The notes: generated by a model not told the origin, from the letters alone. Shown: positions 15,167 through 24,524, counted from the stretch's first letter. The stretch: 48,485 bases of DNA from Spirochaetales bacterium Spiro_10 (GCA_001604405.1 LVBL01000031.1:1-48485); one strand, 5' to 3'. A program made the numbers and translations.

Positions 15167-17065
15167 ATGAAAGCTGACGTATTGAAGGCCTTCAATGGCG
15201 ACATGACGAGAATTTATTCCATCGCGTACGTCCTGTCGGTTCCTCCCCTGATCCTTTTCGGCATCCGGTACATGGAAATGTTCCGGGTCAACATCCCCCT
15301 GTTCGCAGGTTGCGTTCTTTTGCAAGCCGTCATCAGCATGACCGTGTACCGGCTGTTCCAGCGCGAATCGTTCAAGGCGATCCGGCGCTACCTGAAGGAT
15401 GCGTCCGCGCGGCCGGACTCCGGGCTCAAGACGGCGGCCTTCTCCTATCCTGTCCGTCTCGCCGCCGCCATGATCGTCGACTGGGTTCTCGTGCCGAACG
15501 CCGTAATCGTCCTGCCGTTCTACGTCCTGTACGGCACCAATCCTTCCGACCTGCTCATAGCCAACCTGCTCCTCTGCTCGGGGGGGATAGCCTCCGTTCC
15601 CGTCGCGTATTTCATCGGCGAGTCCACCTCGTCCCGGTTCCTTTCGTTGCCCGAGATCGCGGCCATTCCGACCCCGGAACTGTCCCGCGGGATAGGGCTC
15701 GGCTTGAAGGCCTTCGTCACGACCTTTTCGGTGTTCCTGACGATCCTTTTCAACATGGCCGCGCCACTGATCCTGAGCCTCACGCATGACATACATATCC
15801 GCGAATTGTGGTTCGGGTATCTTCTCGTCGTGCTTCTCGGCATCGTGATGGCGACATTCGTCGCGGTTTTTTTCGCCCGGTCCATGAAGCGGTCGGTACG
15901 GTCGTCGATCGCGTTCCTGCGGAAGCTCAAGGCGGAAGACGGAAACCTCGCGGTCGATTTTCCGCGCCTCTCCGACGACGAGCTCGGGGAGCTGTCCGAC
16001 CTCTTCGATTCCTTCGTCGCCAAGCTCGATGCGATCATCTCGACGGTCAAGCAGAAAACGCGTAATGCCGCGGAAAGAAGCCTCGACATGATCCGCGCGG
16101 TTGACAGCGCGTCCGCGTCCATGGGCGAAATCGAGACGCTCGCGGCGGCGGTCAAGGCCTCCGTAACGGAAGAGGCCTCGATCGTCGAGGAGGTGTCTTC
16201 CACCGTGGAGGAGATCGTCAGAACCATAGAAAACCAGGACAGAAAAGTCCTGTCGCAGTCTTCCTGCGTGAGCGAAAGCACGGCGGCGGTCACCGAGATG
16301 CTCGCCAACATCGACTCGATCGCGAGAAACCTCCAAAAAAGCACGGAGGAGTACGCGCGGCTCAAGGAGCGCATCGGGGCGGGCAGCTCCCATATGGGAA
16401 AGCTCCGGGAGATCGTGGCCGCGCTTTCCGGGCGCTCCGAGGCGGTTGCCGAGGCGAACAAGACGATCAAGGCGATTGCCTCGCAGACGAATATCCTCGC
16501 CATGAACGCCGCGATCGAGGCGGCCCACGCGGGAGAAGCGGGACGGGGCTTTTCGGTCGTGGCCGACGAGATCAGGAAACTGGCCGAGACGTCCAACGTG
16601 CAGTCGCGGCATATCGAGGAGAGCGTCGTAATCCTCAGGTCGTCGGTGTCCGACGTCATGCAATTGTCCGGCGGGATGGGGGAGTCCCTCGCCGACATAG
16701 AGAAATCCGCGACTGTCGTCATGAACCTGGAGAGCGAGATCAAGAACTCCATCACCGAGCAGTCAAGCGGGTCCGCGCAGATGGCGGAGGCCCTGAGGGA
16801 CATACTTCAGATCACCGAGGAGGTCCGTTCGGGATCGGCCGAGATGCTCTCGGGCAGCCGGACCATTCTCGAGGAGATCAAGCGTCTCGTGGACATTTCG
16901 GTTTCCGTGCGGGGGGCTTCCGAGGAGATCGCGGAGCGGACGGCAAGCGCCAGGACGGAAGCGGGCAACGCGGACCGCGAGTCCGGCCAGACGTCCGGCG
17001 CCGTGCACGATATCGAGCGGGCAGTCGAGATATTCACGGTCAGGGAAGAGATTCTTACGATCTGA
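15167..17065 (+). CDS. Methyl-accepting chemotaxis protein with a polytopic membrane input domain
   Basis: The 632-residue protein has about six membrane helices in the first 245 residues (for example IYSIAYVLSVPPLILFGIRY, LFAGCVLLQAVISMTVY, AAAMIVDWVLVPNAVIVLPF, FSVFLTILFNMAAPLILSL, FGYLLVVLLGIVMATFVAVF). It has no sizeable periplasmic domain. A HAMP-like segment follows (KLKAEDGNLAVDFPRLSDDE), then the signalling domain with [20 protein letters not shown] and [16 protein letters not shown]. Input probably comes from within the membrane, from energetics, or from a partner. GGAGGAAGG precedes the start. Confidence 0.9.
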   Translation: MKADVLKAFNGDMTRIYSIAYVLSVPPLILFGIRYMEMFRVNIPLFAGCVLLQAVISMTVYRLFQRESFKAIRRYLKDASARPDSGLKTAAFSYPVRLAAAMIVDWVLVPNAVIVLPFYVLYGTNPSDLLIANLLLCSGGIASVPVAYFIGESTSSRFLSLPEIAAIPTPELSRGIGLGLKAFVTTFSVFLTILFNMAAPLILSLTHDIHIRELWFGYLLVVLLGIVMATFVAVFFARSMKRSVRSSIAFLRKLKAEDGNLAVDFPRLSDDELGELSDLFDSFVAKLDAIISTVKQKTRNAAERSLDMIRAVDSASASMGEIETLAAAVKASVTEEASIVEEVSSTVEEIVRTIENQDRKVLSQSSCVSESTAAVTEMLANIDSIARNLQKSTEEYARLKERIGAGSSHMGKLREIVAALSGRSEAVAEANKTIKAIASQTNILAMNAAIEAAHAGEAGRGFSVVADEIRKLAETSNVQSRHIEESVVILRSSVSDVMQLSGGMGESLADIEKSATVVMNLESEIKNSITEQSSGSAQMAEALRDILQITEEVRSGSAEMLSGSRTILEEIKRLVDISVSVRGASEEIAERTASARTEAGNADRESGQTSGAVHDIERAVEIFTVREEILTI

Positions 17066-17125
17066 TGTCCGCGTGCCGTCGAGAATAAAAAAAACAAGCG
17101 ATGACTAAACAACGGAGGTACTGAA

Positions 17126-18325
17126 ATGAACGCGATACCGAAGGGCCTGCGGGCCGAGAGTCTCATGCGCCATATGCGCGCGCTCTGCAAGGACATACCG
17201 AGGCGGACTCCCACGGGAGCCGGCGAGAGAAAGGCCGCGGAGTACGTGGTTTCCGCCCTCGACGGGATGGGTCTCGGAAATGCCTCTGTCGAGCCGTTCA
17301 AGGGAATCCCCACGCTCGGGTTGCCCGCCTTGCTGACGACGGCACTGTGCCTCGCCGCGCTCCCCGTCGGAGAGTATTGCGGGCCCGCTGGCAAGATCGT
17401 CGCCGGCGCCCTTCTCCTGTTCGCCTCGGTCACCTTCTTTCAGCTTCTGTCCTGCAGGCCGCCCCTCTTTCACCGGCTCGTCGAGCGCTGGGACAGCCAG
17501 AACGTCGTGAAGACAATCCCCGCGAAAGGAACGTCGAAGGGCCATGTCTATCTCATTGGGCATCTTGACGCGAACAAGCAGCGGTTCATCTTCCCGCCGC
17601 CATGGCCGATCCTCATGAAGGCCATGGAATCGTCCGTTGTCGTCCTTGCCGCCGGAACGGGCGCGTATTTCTGGGCCTCGGCGTTTTTCGGCTTTAACGT
17701 ACCGTTTGTGTGGATGGTCGCCGGCGCGTCCTTCCTCGCCTTCGCCCTCCTCCTGGCTGCCGACGAATTCCAGCCGACCATCGAGGGCGCGAACGACAAC
17801 GCGACGGCCGTCTCGGTGCTTCTCGGCATCGGCGAGACGCTCAAGGATTCTCCGCTCGATAACGCCGATGTCACGCTGCTCTTCACCGGCTGCGAGGAAG
17901 TCGGCAATCACGGCATGATCGCCTATCTCGACAAGCACGCCCCCCCGAAGGAAGGGACGCTCTGGATCGATATCGAGATGGTCGGTACGGGCAATATCGC
18001 CTACGCCACCAAGCACGGCATCAGCTACCTGACCGAGTATCGACCCGGTTCGGGCATCCTGTCGCACGCCGAGCGCGCGGCGAAGGAGAATCCCGAGCTT
18101 CTCGTGACCGGCAGGGACATGCTGATCCTGGAGGAGGTGTCCCCGCTCAGGTACAGGGGCTATGACGCCCTCTGCGTCGTCGGATACGACGTGAAGGGAT
18201 ATTTGCCGCATTGGCACCGCGTGAGCGACAACCTTGAGAACATCGAGCCCGAGACCCTTTCCCGCGCGGCGCGCTACGTGCACGCGATGCTTAAAACGAT
18301 AGATACGCGTTTGGGCGGCGTTTAG
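17126..18325 (+). CDS. M28-family zinc metallopeptidase with internal membrane helices
   Basis: The 399-residue protein has the M28 aminopeptidase core: a first zinc histidine in LIGHLDANKQR, the bridging aspartate in GANDNATAVSVLL, the Glu pair in GCEEVGNHG, an aspartate in WIDIEMVG and the final histidine in LPHWHRVSDN. Two hydrophobic blocks are inserted, at about residues 70-110 (LLTTALCLAALPVGEYCG and ALLLFASVTFFQLLSC) and 165-210, so the protein is membrane-anchored, unlike soluble relatives. There is no signal peptide at the very N-terminus. GGAGG precedes ATG 17126. It overlaps the convergent transporter gene by 4 bases. Confidence 0.8.
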   Translation: MNAIPKGLRAESLMRHMRALCKDIPRRTPTGAGERKAAEYVVSALDGMGLGNASVEPFKGIPTLGLPALLTTALCLAALPVGEYCGPAGKIVAGALLLFASVTFFQLLSCRPPLFHRLVERWDSQNVVKTIPAKGTSKGHVYLIGHLDANKQRFIFPPPWPILMKAMESSVVVLAAGTGAYFWASAFFGFNVPFVWMVAGASFLAFALLLAADEFQPTIEGANDNATAVSVLLGIGETLKDSPLDNADVTLLFTGCEEVGNHGMIAYLDKHAPPKEGTLWIDIEMVGTGNIAYATKHGISYLTEYRPGSGILSHAERAAKENPELLVTGRDMLILEEVSPLRYRGYDALCVVGYDVKGYLPHWHRVSDNLENIEPETLSRAARYVHAMLKTIDTRLGGV

Positions 18326-19665
18326 CGTTTCTCTTCGGCGATAATTCTTTTATAGGCGGCTTCGTCGAGGGGATAGCGGTCGATGACGACGATCCCCGCG
18401 AAAAGTACGGCGACGGGTATCGGCCCGATAAGGATGCGGATGGCCAAAAGCGTGGACGCTGACTGGACCTCGTCCGGTGCAAATCCCGAGATGCCCAGAA
18501 TGGATCCGACGAGGGCGGGGGCGAGGGCTATCCCGAGTTTTGAGACGAAGGTCCACATCCCGTAGTATGCGCCTTCCTTGCGCTTCGCCGTTTGCGCCGC
18601 GTCAACCTCGATCACGTCCGGGAGCATGGAAAAGGGCGGCACGTAGGCGAACCCGATCCCGACCCCCGCGACCACCATCACGATGAGCGTGTAGGTCATT
18701 CCCAGGATATGGCCAAATAGGAATATCGCCATGCAACCAAGCGATATGATGCCGAGCGCGATCTGGTAGAGCCGCTTTTTCCCCGTTCTCTTGGCGACCA
18801 GCACGGAAAGGGGAATGCACAACATGGCGGTAACCAGAAGGCAGATCATGGCGACCGTCGTCATCCCCTCGTTGTTGTACAGGTACTTGAAGTAATACAC
18901 GAGGATGGTTTGCACGAAGGTAATGCCGGTCAGATTGCACGCGTAGACGACGAGAAGGCGCACGTACGTGCGATTCCTGAAAACGCGCGCGAAGGTCTCG
19001 AAGAAGCGTTCCGTGAGGGGAGCGTCGTGCGAGTGGTCGCTTTCGCGCACCGAAACGAAGGTTATGAGCATGGATACCGCCATGACGATTCCGAATACGA
19101 GACCGACATACGAAAAGCCCAGTCGCGAGTCGTTTCCGGCAAGGCCGACGATCGGAAGCACGACGGCCGCGCCCAGAATCGTGCCGATGACGGCAAAGCT
19201 GAAACGGAATCCGTTGAGGGAATTGCGCTCGTTATAATCCTTCGTGAGCTCGGGCGTAAGGGATCCGTAGGGGATGTTGACGATCGTATAGGCGGTGTTG
19301 AGCAGACACAAAACGAGAGATACCCATAACACTCCGCCGAAGACTGTCGAAAAGCGGGGCGCCGAAAAAAACCACCACATGGACAGGAACAGGGGGACCG
19401 ATCCGAACAGGAGGTACGGCCGTCTTCGGCCGAAGCGGGTACGTGTCCGGTCCGAGATGAATCCCATGAGGGGATCGGTGACCGCGTCCCAAATCTTCCC
19501 GATCAGGATGGCGAATCCCGCCGCGGCGGCAGGAATGCCCACGACGTCGGTCAGGTAAAAAAGCGACCAAAAGCCCATGGCGGTAAAAAAAAGATTCCCG
19601 CCCATGTCTCCGACTCCGAAACCCATTTTGACCCCAAGCGGGAGTTTGTCATCCTTTTGCGTCAT
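18322..19665 (-). CDS. GPH-family sugar:cation symporter (MFS)
   Basis: The 447-residue protein has twelve predicted helices and the marks of the glycoside-pentoside-hexuronide family: GFGVGDMGGNLFFTAMGFWS near the start, DPLMGFISDRTRTRFGRRRP in loop 2-3, and YGSLTPELTKDYNERNSLNG. MelB-type members import sugars or glycosides with H+, Na+ or Li+. Its ATG lies inside the 3' end of the acyltransferase gene (17-base overlap) with GAGGAG upstream, so they form one transcript. The substrate cannot be read from sequence. Confidence 0.88.
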   Translation of the reverse strand: MTQKDDKLPLGVKMGFGVGDMGGNLFFTAMGFWSLFYLTDVVGIPAAAAGFAILIGKIWDAVTDPLMGFISDRTRTRFGRRRPYLLFGSVPLFLSMWWFFSAPRFSTVFGGVLWVSLVLCLLNTAYTIVNIPYGSLTPELTKDYNERNSLNGFRFSFAVIGTILGAAVVLPIVGLAGNDSRLGFSYVGLVFGIVMAVSMLITFVSVRESDHSHDAPLTERFFETFARVFRNRTYVRLLVVYACNLTGITFVQTILVYYFKYLYNNEGMTTVAMICLLVTAMLCIPLSVLVAKRTGKKRLYQIALGIISLGCMAIFLFGHILGMTYTLIVMVVAGVGIGFAYVPPFSMLPDVIEVDAAQTAKRKEGAYYGMWTFVSKLGIALAPALVGSILGISGFAPDEVQSASTLLAIRILIGPIPVAVLFAGIVVIDRYPLDEAAYKRIIAEEKR

Positions 19666-21064
19666 TGCCGTACTCCTCGCGCATCACAATCTCAGCGCAC
19701 TCGAGAAAATTCCGTTTCATCTCCGCGGTCACGTCATCTACCGCCTGTTTCCTGTTTTCCCTGTATGAGGCAAATCGCCCGCGAATGTCTATCGCGTTCC
19801 CCGCGACGACTATCGCTTTTTTCCTCAACGCGCTCGTGCGGTGCGAGATATCCCCACCCGCGAATCGGGCGAGTAGGTCTTGCAGGTTGACCGCCGTTTC
19901 GACAATGCGGTCGAAGGACGGGTTCGACCCGGGTCCCGCCCCGAGATACGCGCTGTCGAGATAGTACGAGATATCGACGAATTCCATGTGCCGCATCGCG
20001 AACCACGCCTCGCCCGCGCGACGGTCCGCGAAGGAGCGTTCGAGCGCGCTCGGTTTCCGTTTCGGGTCCAGGGAGTATATCCTGTCCCAGCACTCCTGCC
20101 TGAGCCGGTACACGCGCTGGATCTCGTCCGCCTGCGGATGCGCCGCCAAGCCGATCGCGCGCTCGCCTTCCGCCAGGGCGATTTTTCTGAGCGCGTCCCA
20201 ACGGGCGTCGCGGCTCTCGGCCTGGCCTCGCTTCCCGTACGTTTGACCGTAGAAATCCTCGGCCATGCAGAGAGCTTTCCCGTCAAGGTCCTGAAGACGG
20301 CCGCGCAAGGGGATGGTTGACCGGTCGGGGCCGTCGAGGCCGCATGCCCGTTCCATGCCGCGAATCATTCTCAGTACTTTCTTCCTGTCACGCGGATCAA
20401 AACGGTGGTGCACGGAAAGGGGAAGGATGCATACGTCTTCAGGCCTCTTTTCCTTTTCGAGTTCTTCCGCGCACCAGAAAGCCATTTGCGCGCTTCCCGT
20501 CTCGAGGCGCGGAACGGTTTCGCTCCTGTAGGAAACCTGCCCCTCCGGCGCAAGGGCGATCGGAAACGGTCCTGAACGGATGATGGCGCGGATATTCTTG
20601 ATGCCGGCGCTGTCCGCCCTGACATGGTACACGGGAACTGCCCCGATCCGGGGCAAAAGCCAGCGGATGAGCGGGCCTCCCCAGAGGGCGACTTCGTATC
20701 CGTGAATGAAGCGCGCGTGAGGATGCCCTTTCAGCGCGACGCCCGCGCGCCGGGCCCGCTTTTTCAGCAGTACGTCAAAAAGGTACGAGAACAACTGGGG
20801 TTCGTCACCGTAGGGATGGCGGAAGGCGAGTATCAGGCGGGTTTTTCCGTCCTGAAACGAGCGCCATTTCGAGACCAGCACGTTCGGTCCCTGCGAGTGT
20901 ACCCCGCGGAGTTCTATGGAGGTGAAACGAAGCACCCATCTGAGATATAACGGGGATATCACCCTGAGAACGCGCAGCACGGACGGCGAGGGACGCGACG
21001 GTCCCAGCGACCGGCGATACAGCGCCCTCGCGATCGGCCTGTACGGAAGTTTTTTGAATTTCAT
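19649..21064 (-). CDS. PlsC-like lysophospholipid acyltransferase-family protein
   Basis: The 471-residue protein has an acyltransferase core in the first half. FRHPYGDEPQ sits where HX4D is expected (the spacing here is H-x3-D), LWGGPLIRWLLPRIGAVPVY is the membrane-facing segment, and LAPEGQVSYRSETV matches the EGxxS/R substrate motif. The C-terminal 200 residues are helical and charged and lie outside the usual domain. Members acylate lysophosphatidate or other lysolipids at the inner membrane. The length exceeds a minimal PlsC (about 240), and the odd HX3D spacing leaves the activity uncertain. It is first in a two-gene unit with the GPH transporter. Confidence 0.7.
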   Translation of the reverse strand: MKFKKLPYRPIARALYRRSLGPSRPSPSVLRVLRVISPLYLRWVLRFTSIELRGVHSQGPNVLVSKWRSFQDGKTRLILAFRHPYGDEPQLFSYLFDVLLKKRARRAGVALKGHPHARFIHGYEVALWGGPLIRWLLPRIGAVPVYHVRADSAGIKNIRAIIRSGPFPIALAPEGQVSYRSETVPRLETGSAQMAFWCAEELEKEKRPEDVCILPLSVHHRFDPRDRKKVLRMIRGMERACGLDGPDRSTIPLRGRLQDLDGKALCMAEDFYGQTYGKRGQAESRDARWDALRKIALAEGERAIGLAAHPQADEIQRVYRLRQECWDRIYSLDPKRKPSALERSFADRRAGEAWFAMRHMEFVDISYYLDSAYLGAGPGSNPSFDRIVETAVNLQDLLARFAGGDISHRTSALRKKAIVVAGNAIDIRGRFASYRENRKQAVDDVTAEMKRNFLECAEIVMREEYGNDAKG

Positions 21065-21145
21065 CTCAGCAGTATCGGGTCGTTCCGGACAATTGTCAAA
21101 CGGGAAACGTGGCGCGGGACCTTGCGGCGCCCTCGGAGATAATCA

Positions 21146-22186
21146 CTATTGGAAAACGCAGCGGTTGCGCCCGTTGTTTTTTGCCTCGTACAAGGCCGCG
21201 TCGGCCCGGGCAATCAGGTAGTCCGGAGAGATATCGTCGTGGGTCATGGTGCTAAGTCCGAAGCTTACGGTCAGCCGGACAGGATCGGCATTTTCGGAAA
21301 TCGGGACGGGATGATTCAGTACCGCCTCGCGGCGCCGTTCTGCCGCTTGCAGCGCTTGATTTGCTTCGCAGGGATACAGGACAAAGAGGAACTCCTCGCC
21401 CCCATACCTTCCCACATGGTCGGAATCACGGGTTTGCGTAGTCAGAATGCGCGACACCGACTGCAACACCCTGTCGCCGGCCGGATGCCCGTAGGTGTCG
21501 TTTATGCGCTTGAAGTGGTCAATATCCGCGATGACGATGCTCAACGGATCACCGGTTCTTTTGGAAAGACGAAAGAAAATATCGAGCCGCTCTATGATTG
21601 CCTCCCTGTTCAGCATTCCGGTGAGGTAATCGTGAGTCGCCTTTTTAATTAGCGTGTCGGTGGTTCGTTTCTGTATCAGTATTGCATGGATCAGGCTTGT
21701 AAGGTGAGAACTGAACAGACGGATAAACTTTTTGTCAATGTCGGTAAACGGCTCATGGAGCGCGGCTACCGTTATCAGCGCGTAACAGCTTTCGATTTTT
21801 ACAAAGGGGATTACCCCTATCTGGGAGATTTTTTTCGATACAAGATGTTCGGGAACCGACGGACTGTCCGGTATGTCTGAAACGGAAAACAGCGCCGGCC
21901 GTCTGCTTCGCATGAAATGCGCGTCCCAGGACGAAGGCATCTCGACGTTCTCGATCACGGCCTTGCCGTGGACTCCGTCTATGACGGTATATACGTCATC
22001 GTTTTGAATCACGAGCCGCCAAGCGGCCACATTCGCGAAATATTTCCATTGACGGGCAACCCGTTGCGCGATCTCCAAGATGTCCTCAAGAGGATGAATC
22101 TCGTCGATCAGCCTGAACAGGGATTCATAACTGACCAACTGCTGTGCGGTTCGATTGTTCCATTTGACTCCAAAATCCGAGTTCAT
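21146..22186 (-). CDS. GGDEF diguanylate cyclase with an N-terminal GAF-like sensor
   Basis: From ATG 22186 the protein has 346 residues. A GAF-like domain covers roughly residues 20-165. The GGDEF domain begins ATHDYLTGMLNREAIIERLD and has DIDHFKRINDTYGHPAGDRVL and the active-site loop GRYGGEEF with GGEEF at 262-266. RDSD lies five residues before the loop, an intact inhibitory I-site, so the enzyme should be product-inhibited. It is cytoplasmic with no membrane helix. The start follows the AhpD-like stop by 10 bases; longer frames would run into that gene. With the HD-GYP and PilZ proteins the window holds synthesis, breakdown and binding of c-di-GMP. Confidence 0.9.
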   Translation of the reverse strand: MNSDFGVKWNNRTAQQLVSYESLFRLIDEIHPLEDILEIAQRVARQWKYFANVAAWRLVIQNDDVYTVIDGVHGKAVIENVEMPSSWDAHFMRSRRPALFSVSDIPDSPSVPEHLVSKKISQIGVIPFVKIESCYALITVAALHEPFTDIDKKFIRLFSSHLTSLIHAILIQKRTTDTLIKKATHDYLTGMLNREAIIERLDIFFRLSKRTGDPLSIVIADIDHFKRINDTYGHPAGDRVLQSVSRILTTQTRDSDHVGRYGGEEFLFVLYPCEANQALQAAERRREAVLNHPVPISENADPVRLTVSFGLSTMTHDDISPDYLIARADAALYEAKNNGRNRCVFQ

Positions 22187-22196
22187 CTGGCCCGTG

Positions 22197-22757
22197 TTAC
22201 AAGACGGCTTCGTATTGGGGATCGAGGTCGAGTCCAAGCGTACTTGTATACACATTGAACATGCTCGCAAGGTCTATGACCGCGATTATTTCGATAATTT
22301 CCTCCTGCGTGAACCCTTCGTCCATGAGCGTCTCGAAATCCTCGTCGGTCATGCAATTCGGCTCGGCAGCCGCCTTGTCAACAAACTTGCTGACACTCTT
22401 GTAATATACCGGAAGATCCATGTCACTGTCCGCATGGAGGAATGACTGCAAATCCCGTAGGTTGAGCGTTTTATCCAGCCTGAGCACGCTTTGCGCATGG
22501 CATGCCGAGCAGTAGCGCGCCCCATGCCTTGCGGAAACGATATATACAATCATCTCCTTGAGCGGAAGCGGCAAGGAACCGCTGAACAGGGTTCCCTTAG
22601 CCCGCTCCCAATACGCGCGCGTGAGCGCGGCCGAATGGCCCAGGCTTTGCAGCCATATAGGCACGGATTCCGATCCCGTTGTCCTCATGAAATCGTCGTA
22701 CACCGCCTTGGTTTCATCGGATGCCTGGTTATAGTCTGTCAGAACGTATCGCTTCAT
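22197..22757 (-). CDS. Carboxymuconolactone decarboxylase/AhpD-like protein
   Basis: The 186-residue protein begins MKRYVLTDYNQASDETKAVY. It has the family's all-helical fold and the redox motif RYCSACHAQS (C83, C86 with H87), as in AhpD-type thiol peroxidase partners. A second helical half with EEIIEIIAVIDLASMFN is typical of peroxidase-related members. GGAGGGA precedes ATG 22757, which decides the start. Probable role: disulfide-reducing or peroxide-defence protein in the cytoplasm. It is co-directional with the GGDEF gene 10 bases downstream and is the last host-like gene before the AT-rich island. Confidence 0.8.
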   Translation of the reverse strand: MKRYVLTDYNQASDETKAVYDDFMRTTGSESVPIWLQSLGHSAALTRAYWERAKGTLFSGSLPLPLKEMIVYIVSARHGARYCSACHAQSVLRLDKTLNLRDLQSFLHADSDMDLPVYYKSVSKFVDKAAAEPNCMTDEDFETLMDEGFTQEEIIEIIAVIDLASMFNVYTSTLGLDLDPQYEAVL

Positions 22758-23169
22758 CGAGTCCCTCCGGTGGTTACTGCACGTAATTTCCTCTTCAGGC
22801 CACGAGATAACTGTAATTGATAGGTCCTGAGAGTGCAAATAATCCGTCCATTTCCGAAGTTAGCCAAGAAAGGGAATCCTCTCTGGTCGCGCACTTCGTG
22901 TGCGCTCCCTGTGAGCCGCGCTCGGCGCCTTTCGCCGGCATCCTGCCGGCTCATCCCGCTCGAAACTTCGTTGCGAATCGCCTTCGGTCGGCGGCTAGAA
23001 TTGTTGATTTATGGTAATTTTTACTTGTAAAGGGTGGATTTGTCAAATTTCAAACGACATCAGGAAGAATCAATTGACTGCTAAATGAAGCATTGCACAT
23101 TTTGTTGCATAGAATATACAGTATGAGAACTGGATGGATAGTATACAGTTTTTATTGGATAATTACTGT
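22758..23169. other. Gene-poor boundary between host DNA and the AT-rich island
   Basis: The first 100 bases hold the leader of the AhpD-like gene. From 22864 to about 22995 there is a decayed copy of the tRNA-linked repeat. From about 23000 the composition drops sharply in GC with no convincing ORF to 23169. Nothing resembling an integrase or transposase is visible. Confidence 0.6.
22864..22995 (-). repeat. Decayed left copy of the tRNA-Thr-linked structured repeat
   Basis: This begins CCAAGAAAGGGAATC like the copies at 35874 and 36053, and keeps the GCGCAC-TTCGT-GTGCGC hairpin (22889-22905) and a central hairpin GCCGGCA-TCC-TGCCGGC (22934-22950). The right-hand inverted arm is degraded (only GCGAATCGCC remains) and there is no terminator. 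It coincides with the composition change at the island edge. Confidence 0.8.
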
Positions 23170-23373
23170 TCACCTCTGGTTTTCGATAGCTGCGTGCCAA
23201 GTACTTGCTAAGTGATGAGTCATCCAAGTCTGGATCTGTCGATGATAGTGTCCAACCTTGGGATTCCTAGGAAAAGCTGTGAGAACATCTATGCCACGAG
23301 TTGCAGGATTATAAGAGTAGATTCTGTACGGTGATAGAGTTGCATTTCATTGATAATTGGCACACTTCATCAT
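23170..23373 (-). CDS. Candidate small ORF with an in-frame TGA, coupled to the radical SAM gene
   Basis: An ATG at 23373 overlaps the radical SAM stop (ATGA), as between other genes of this operon. The frame reads MMKCANYQ, meets TGA at 23347-23349, then stays open for 58 more codons (NATLSPYRIYSYNPATRGID ... AAIENQR) to a TGA at 23170. It could be a decayed gene, a fragment, or a small peptide with a recoded TGA. The downstream open stretch alone could arise by chance. No SECIS-like structure was established. I list it because a peptide substrate would be expected near such enzymes. Confidence 0.2.
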
Positions 23374-24524
23374 GTACGTGACGGGCAAAGCATTCGGACA
23401 TTACTGGAACGCATTTGACCGAGTATATCCTCCATTTTCATTGTCTTGATGTTGAAATCAAGTTGATTCAGGAATGGACACGGACGTACTCCTCCGCAAG
23501 GGTCAATATACACAAATTGTCTCCCGCCACTGCACCCACGATACTTTTCCCACAAGACAGCAGAGTAAGCAATCGGATGGTTGCGATAGCATTTTTTATT
23601 GTTTATCTCGTAAATCATGGTTTCCAGAAGGGCAAGGCCGGTCTCATCAATGCATTCCATGTTGTGTATCGCGGCACCTCCAATATATTCCGGTGGAAAG
23701 AAATTAATGAAATGCACACCAAGTTCATGACAGAAATCAGTGAAAGCAAAGAAATGCTGTCTATTGAGAATATCAGGATGGACAAGACAATCTACGCTTA
23801 CTATAATTCCTGTTGTTGCTGACATTCTGATTGCCGAGATCGCATTACTCCAGGCATCTGGGTGTCCCTTGGACGCACAAACACGTTCTTCGCGGTAGTC
23901 ATCTAGGGAAACGACGATACCCTTTAGTCCTTGATTCATCATACGCTGAAGTAATTCATGATCGTATCCCCAGCCACTGGTAACAAGCCAGAAGCCATCA
24001 ACAAGGTGCGCTGTTCGATTTGTTATAACCTCGAGGTCCTTCTTTCTCATGAAGGGTTCGCCACCAGAGAGGAATATGTCGCGAGCCCCCCAGAGAGAAA
24101 GTCCTTGTATTGCGGCCTCAAGACTAGCTACTGGAATCTGTTCATGATCGGAGAGCAGATCAAGGGCGTAACAATGCCTGCATCGGTAGGGACATCGGGC
24201 GCTTATAGAGACTATGGCAAATAACAGTGGCGAGATCTTCCCTTCGCAAAATGTACGGATATCCTCGATAAGATATTTGATGAAGCGAGAAGAATCGATT
24301 GGTGGGAGGGCCGTTGCAGCATAGATTCCATGATTTGTTACGAGCCATCGTCCTGCAGAGCCACGTGCGAGCGGGATATTTCCTTTGAGGTAGTATGAAA
24401 GTTTGATAATGAATCCTGGGAATCCCATTTCAATAAAGCCTGTTTTAAGAGCTTTGATCAAAATATGAAAACCAAGCGGGAAACGTTGAATACCGGAAAT
24501 GAAGTGTGGGGAGAAATTACTCAT
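23370..24524 (-). CDS. Radical SAM protein with a C-terminal SPASM-like cysteine region
   Basis: The 384-residue enzyme has the radical SAM CxxxCxxC motif at C111/C115/C118 (CPYRCRHC), a GGEP motif (LSGGEPFMR) and a C-terminal cysteine-rich part (YRGCSGGRQFVYIDPCGG, then RPCPF and a last Cys near the end) that may hold auxiliary clusters as in SPASM proteins. About 100 residues before the core are hydrophobic or amphipathic (PLGFHILIKALKTGFIEMGF, GFIIKLSYYLKG) and may lie on the membrane. SPASM enzymes commonly modify peptides, but other substrates are known. It is last in the leftward operon, overlapping the preceding gene by 8 bases. Confidence 0.85.
   Translation of the reverse strand: MSNFSPHFISGIQRFPLGFHILIKALKTGFIEMGFPGFIIKLSYYLKGNIPLARGSAGRWLVTNHGIYAATALPPIDSSRFIKYLIEDIRTFCEGKISPLLFAIVSISARCPYRCRHCYALDLLSDHEQIPVASLEAAIQGLSLWGARDIFLSGGEPFMRKKDLEVITNRTAHLVDGFWLVTSGWGYDHELLQRMMNQGLKGIVVSLDDYREERVCASKGHPDAWSNAISAIRMSATTGIIVSVDCLVHPDILNRQHFFAFTDFCHELGVHFINFFPPEYIGGAAIHNMECIDETGLALLETMIYEINNKKCYRNHPIAYSAVLWEKYRGCSGGRQFVYIDPCGGVRPCPFLNQLDFNIKTMKMEDILGQMRSSNVRMLCPSRT

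Noticed and set aside
15038-16663. Long minus-strand frame opposite the second chemotaxis receptor
   Set aside because: Shadow of a well-supported gene; its composition is typical of antisense frames in GC-rich genomes.
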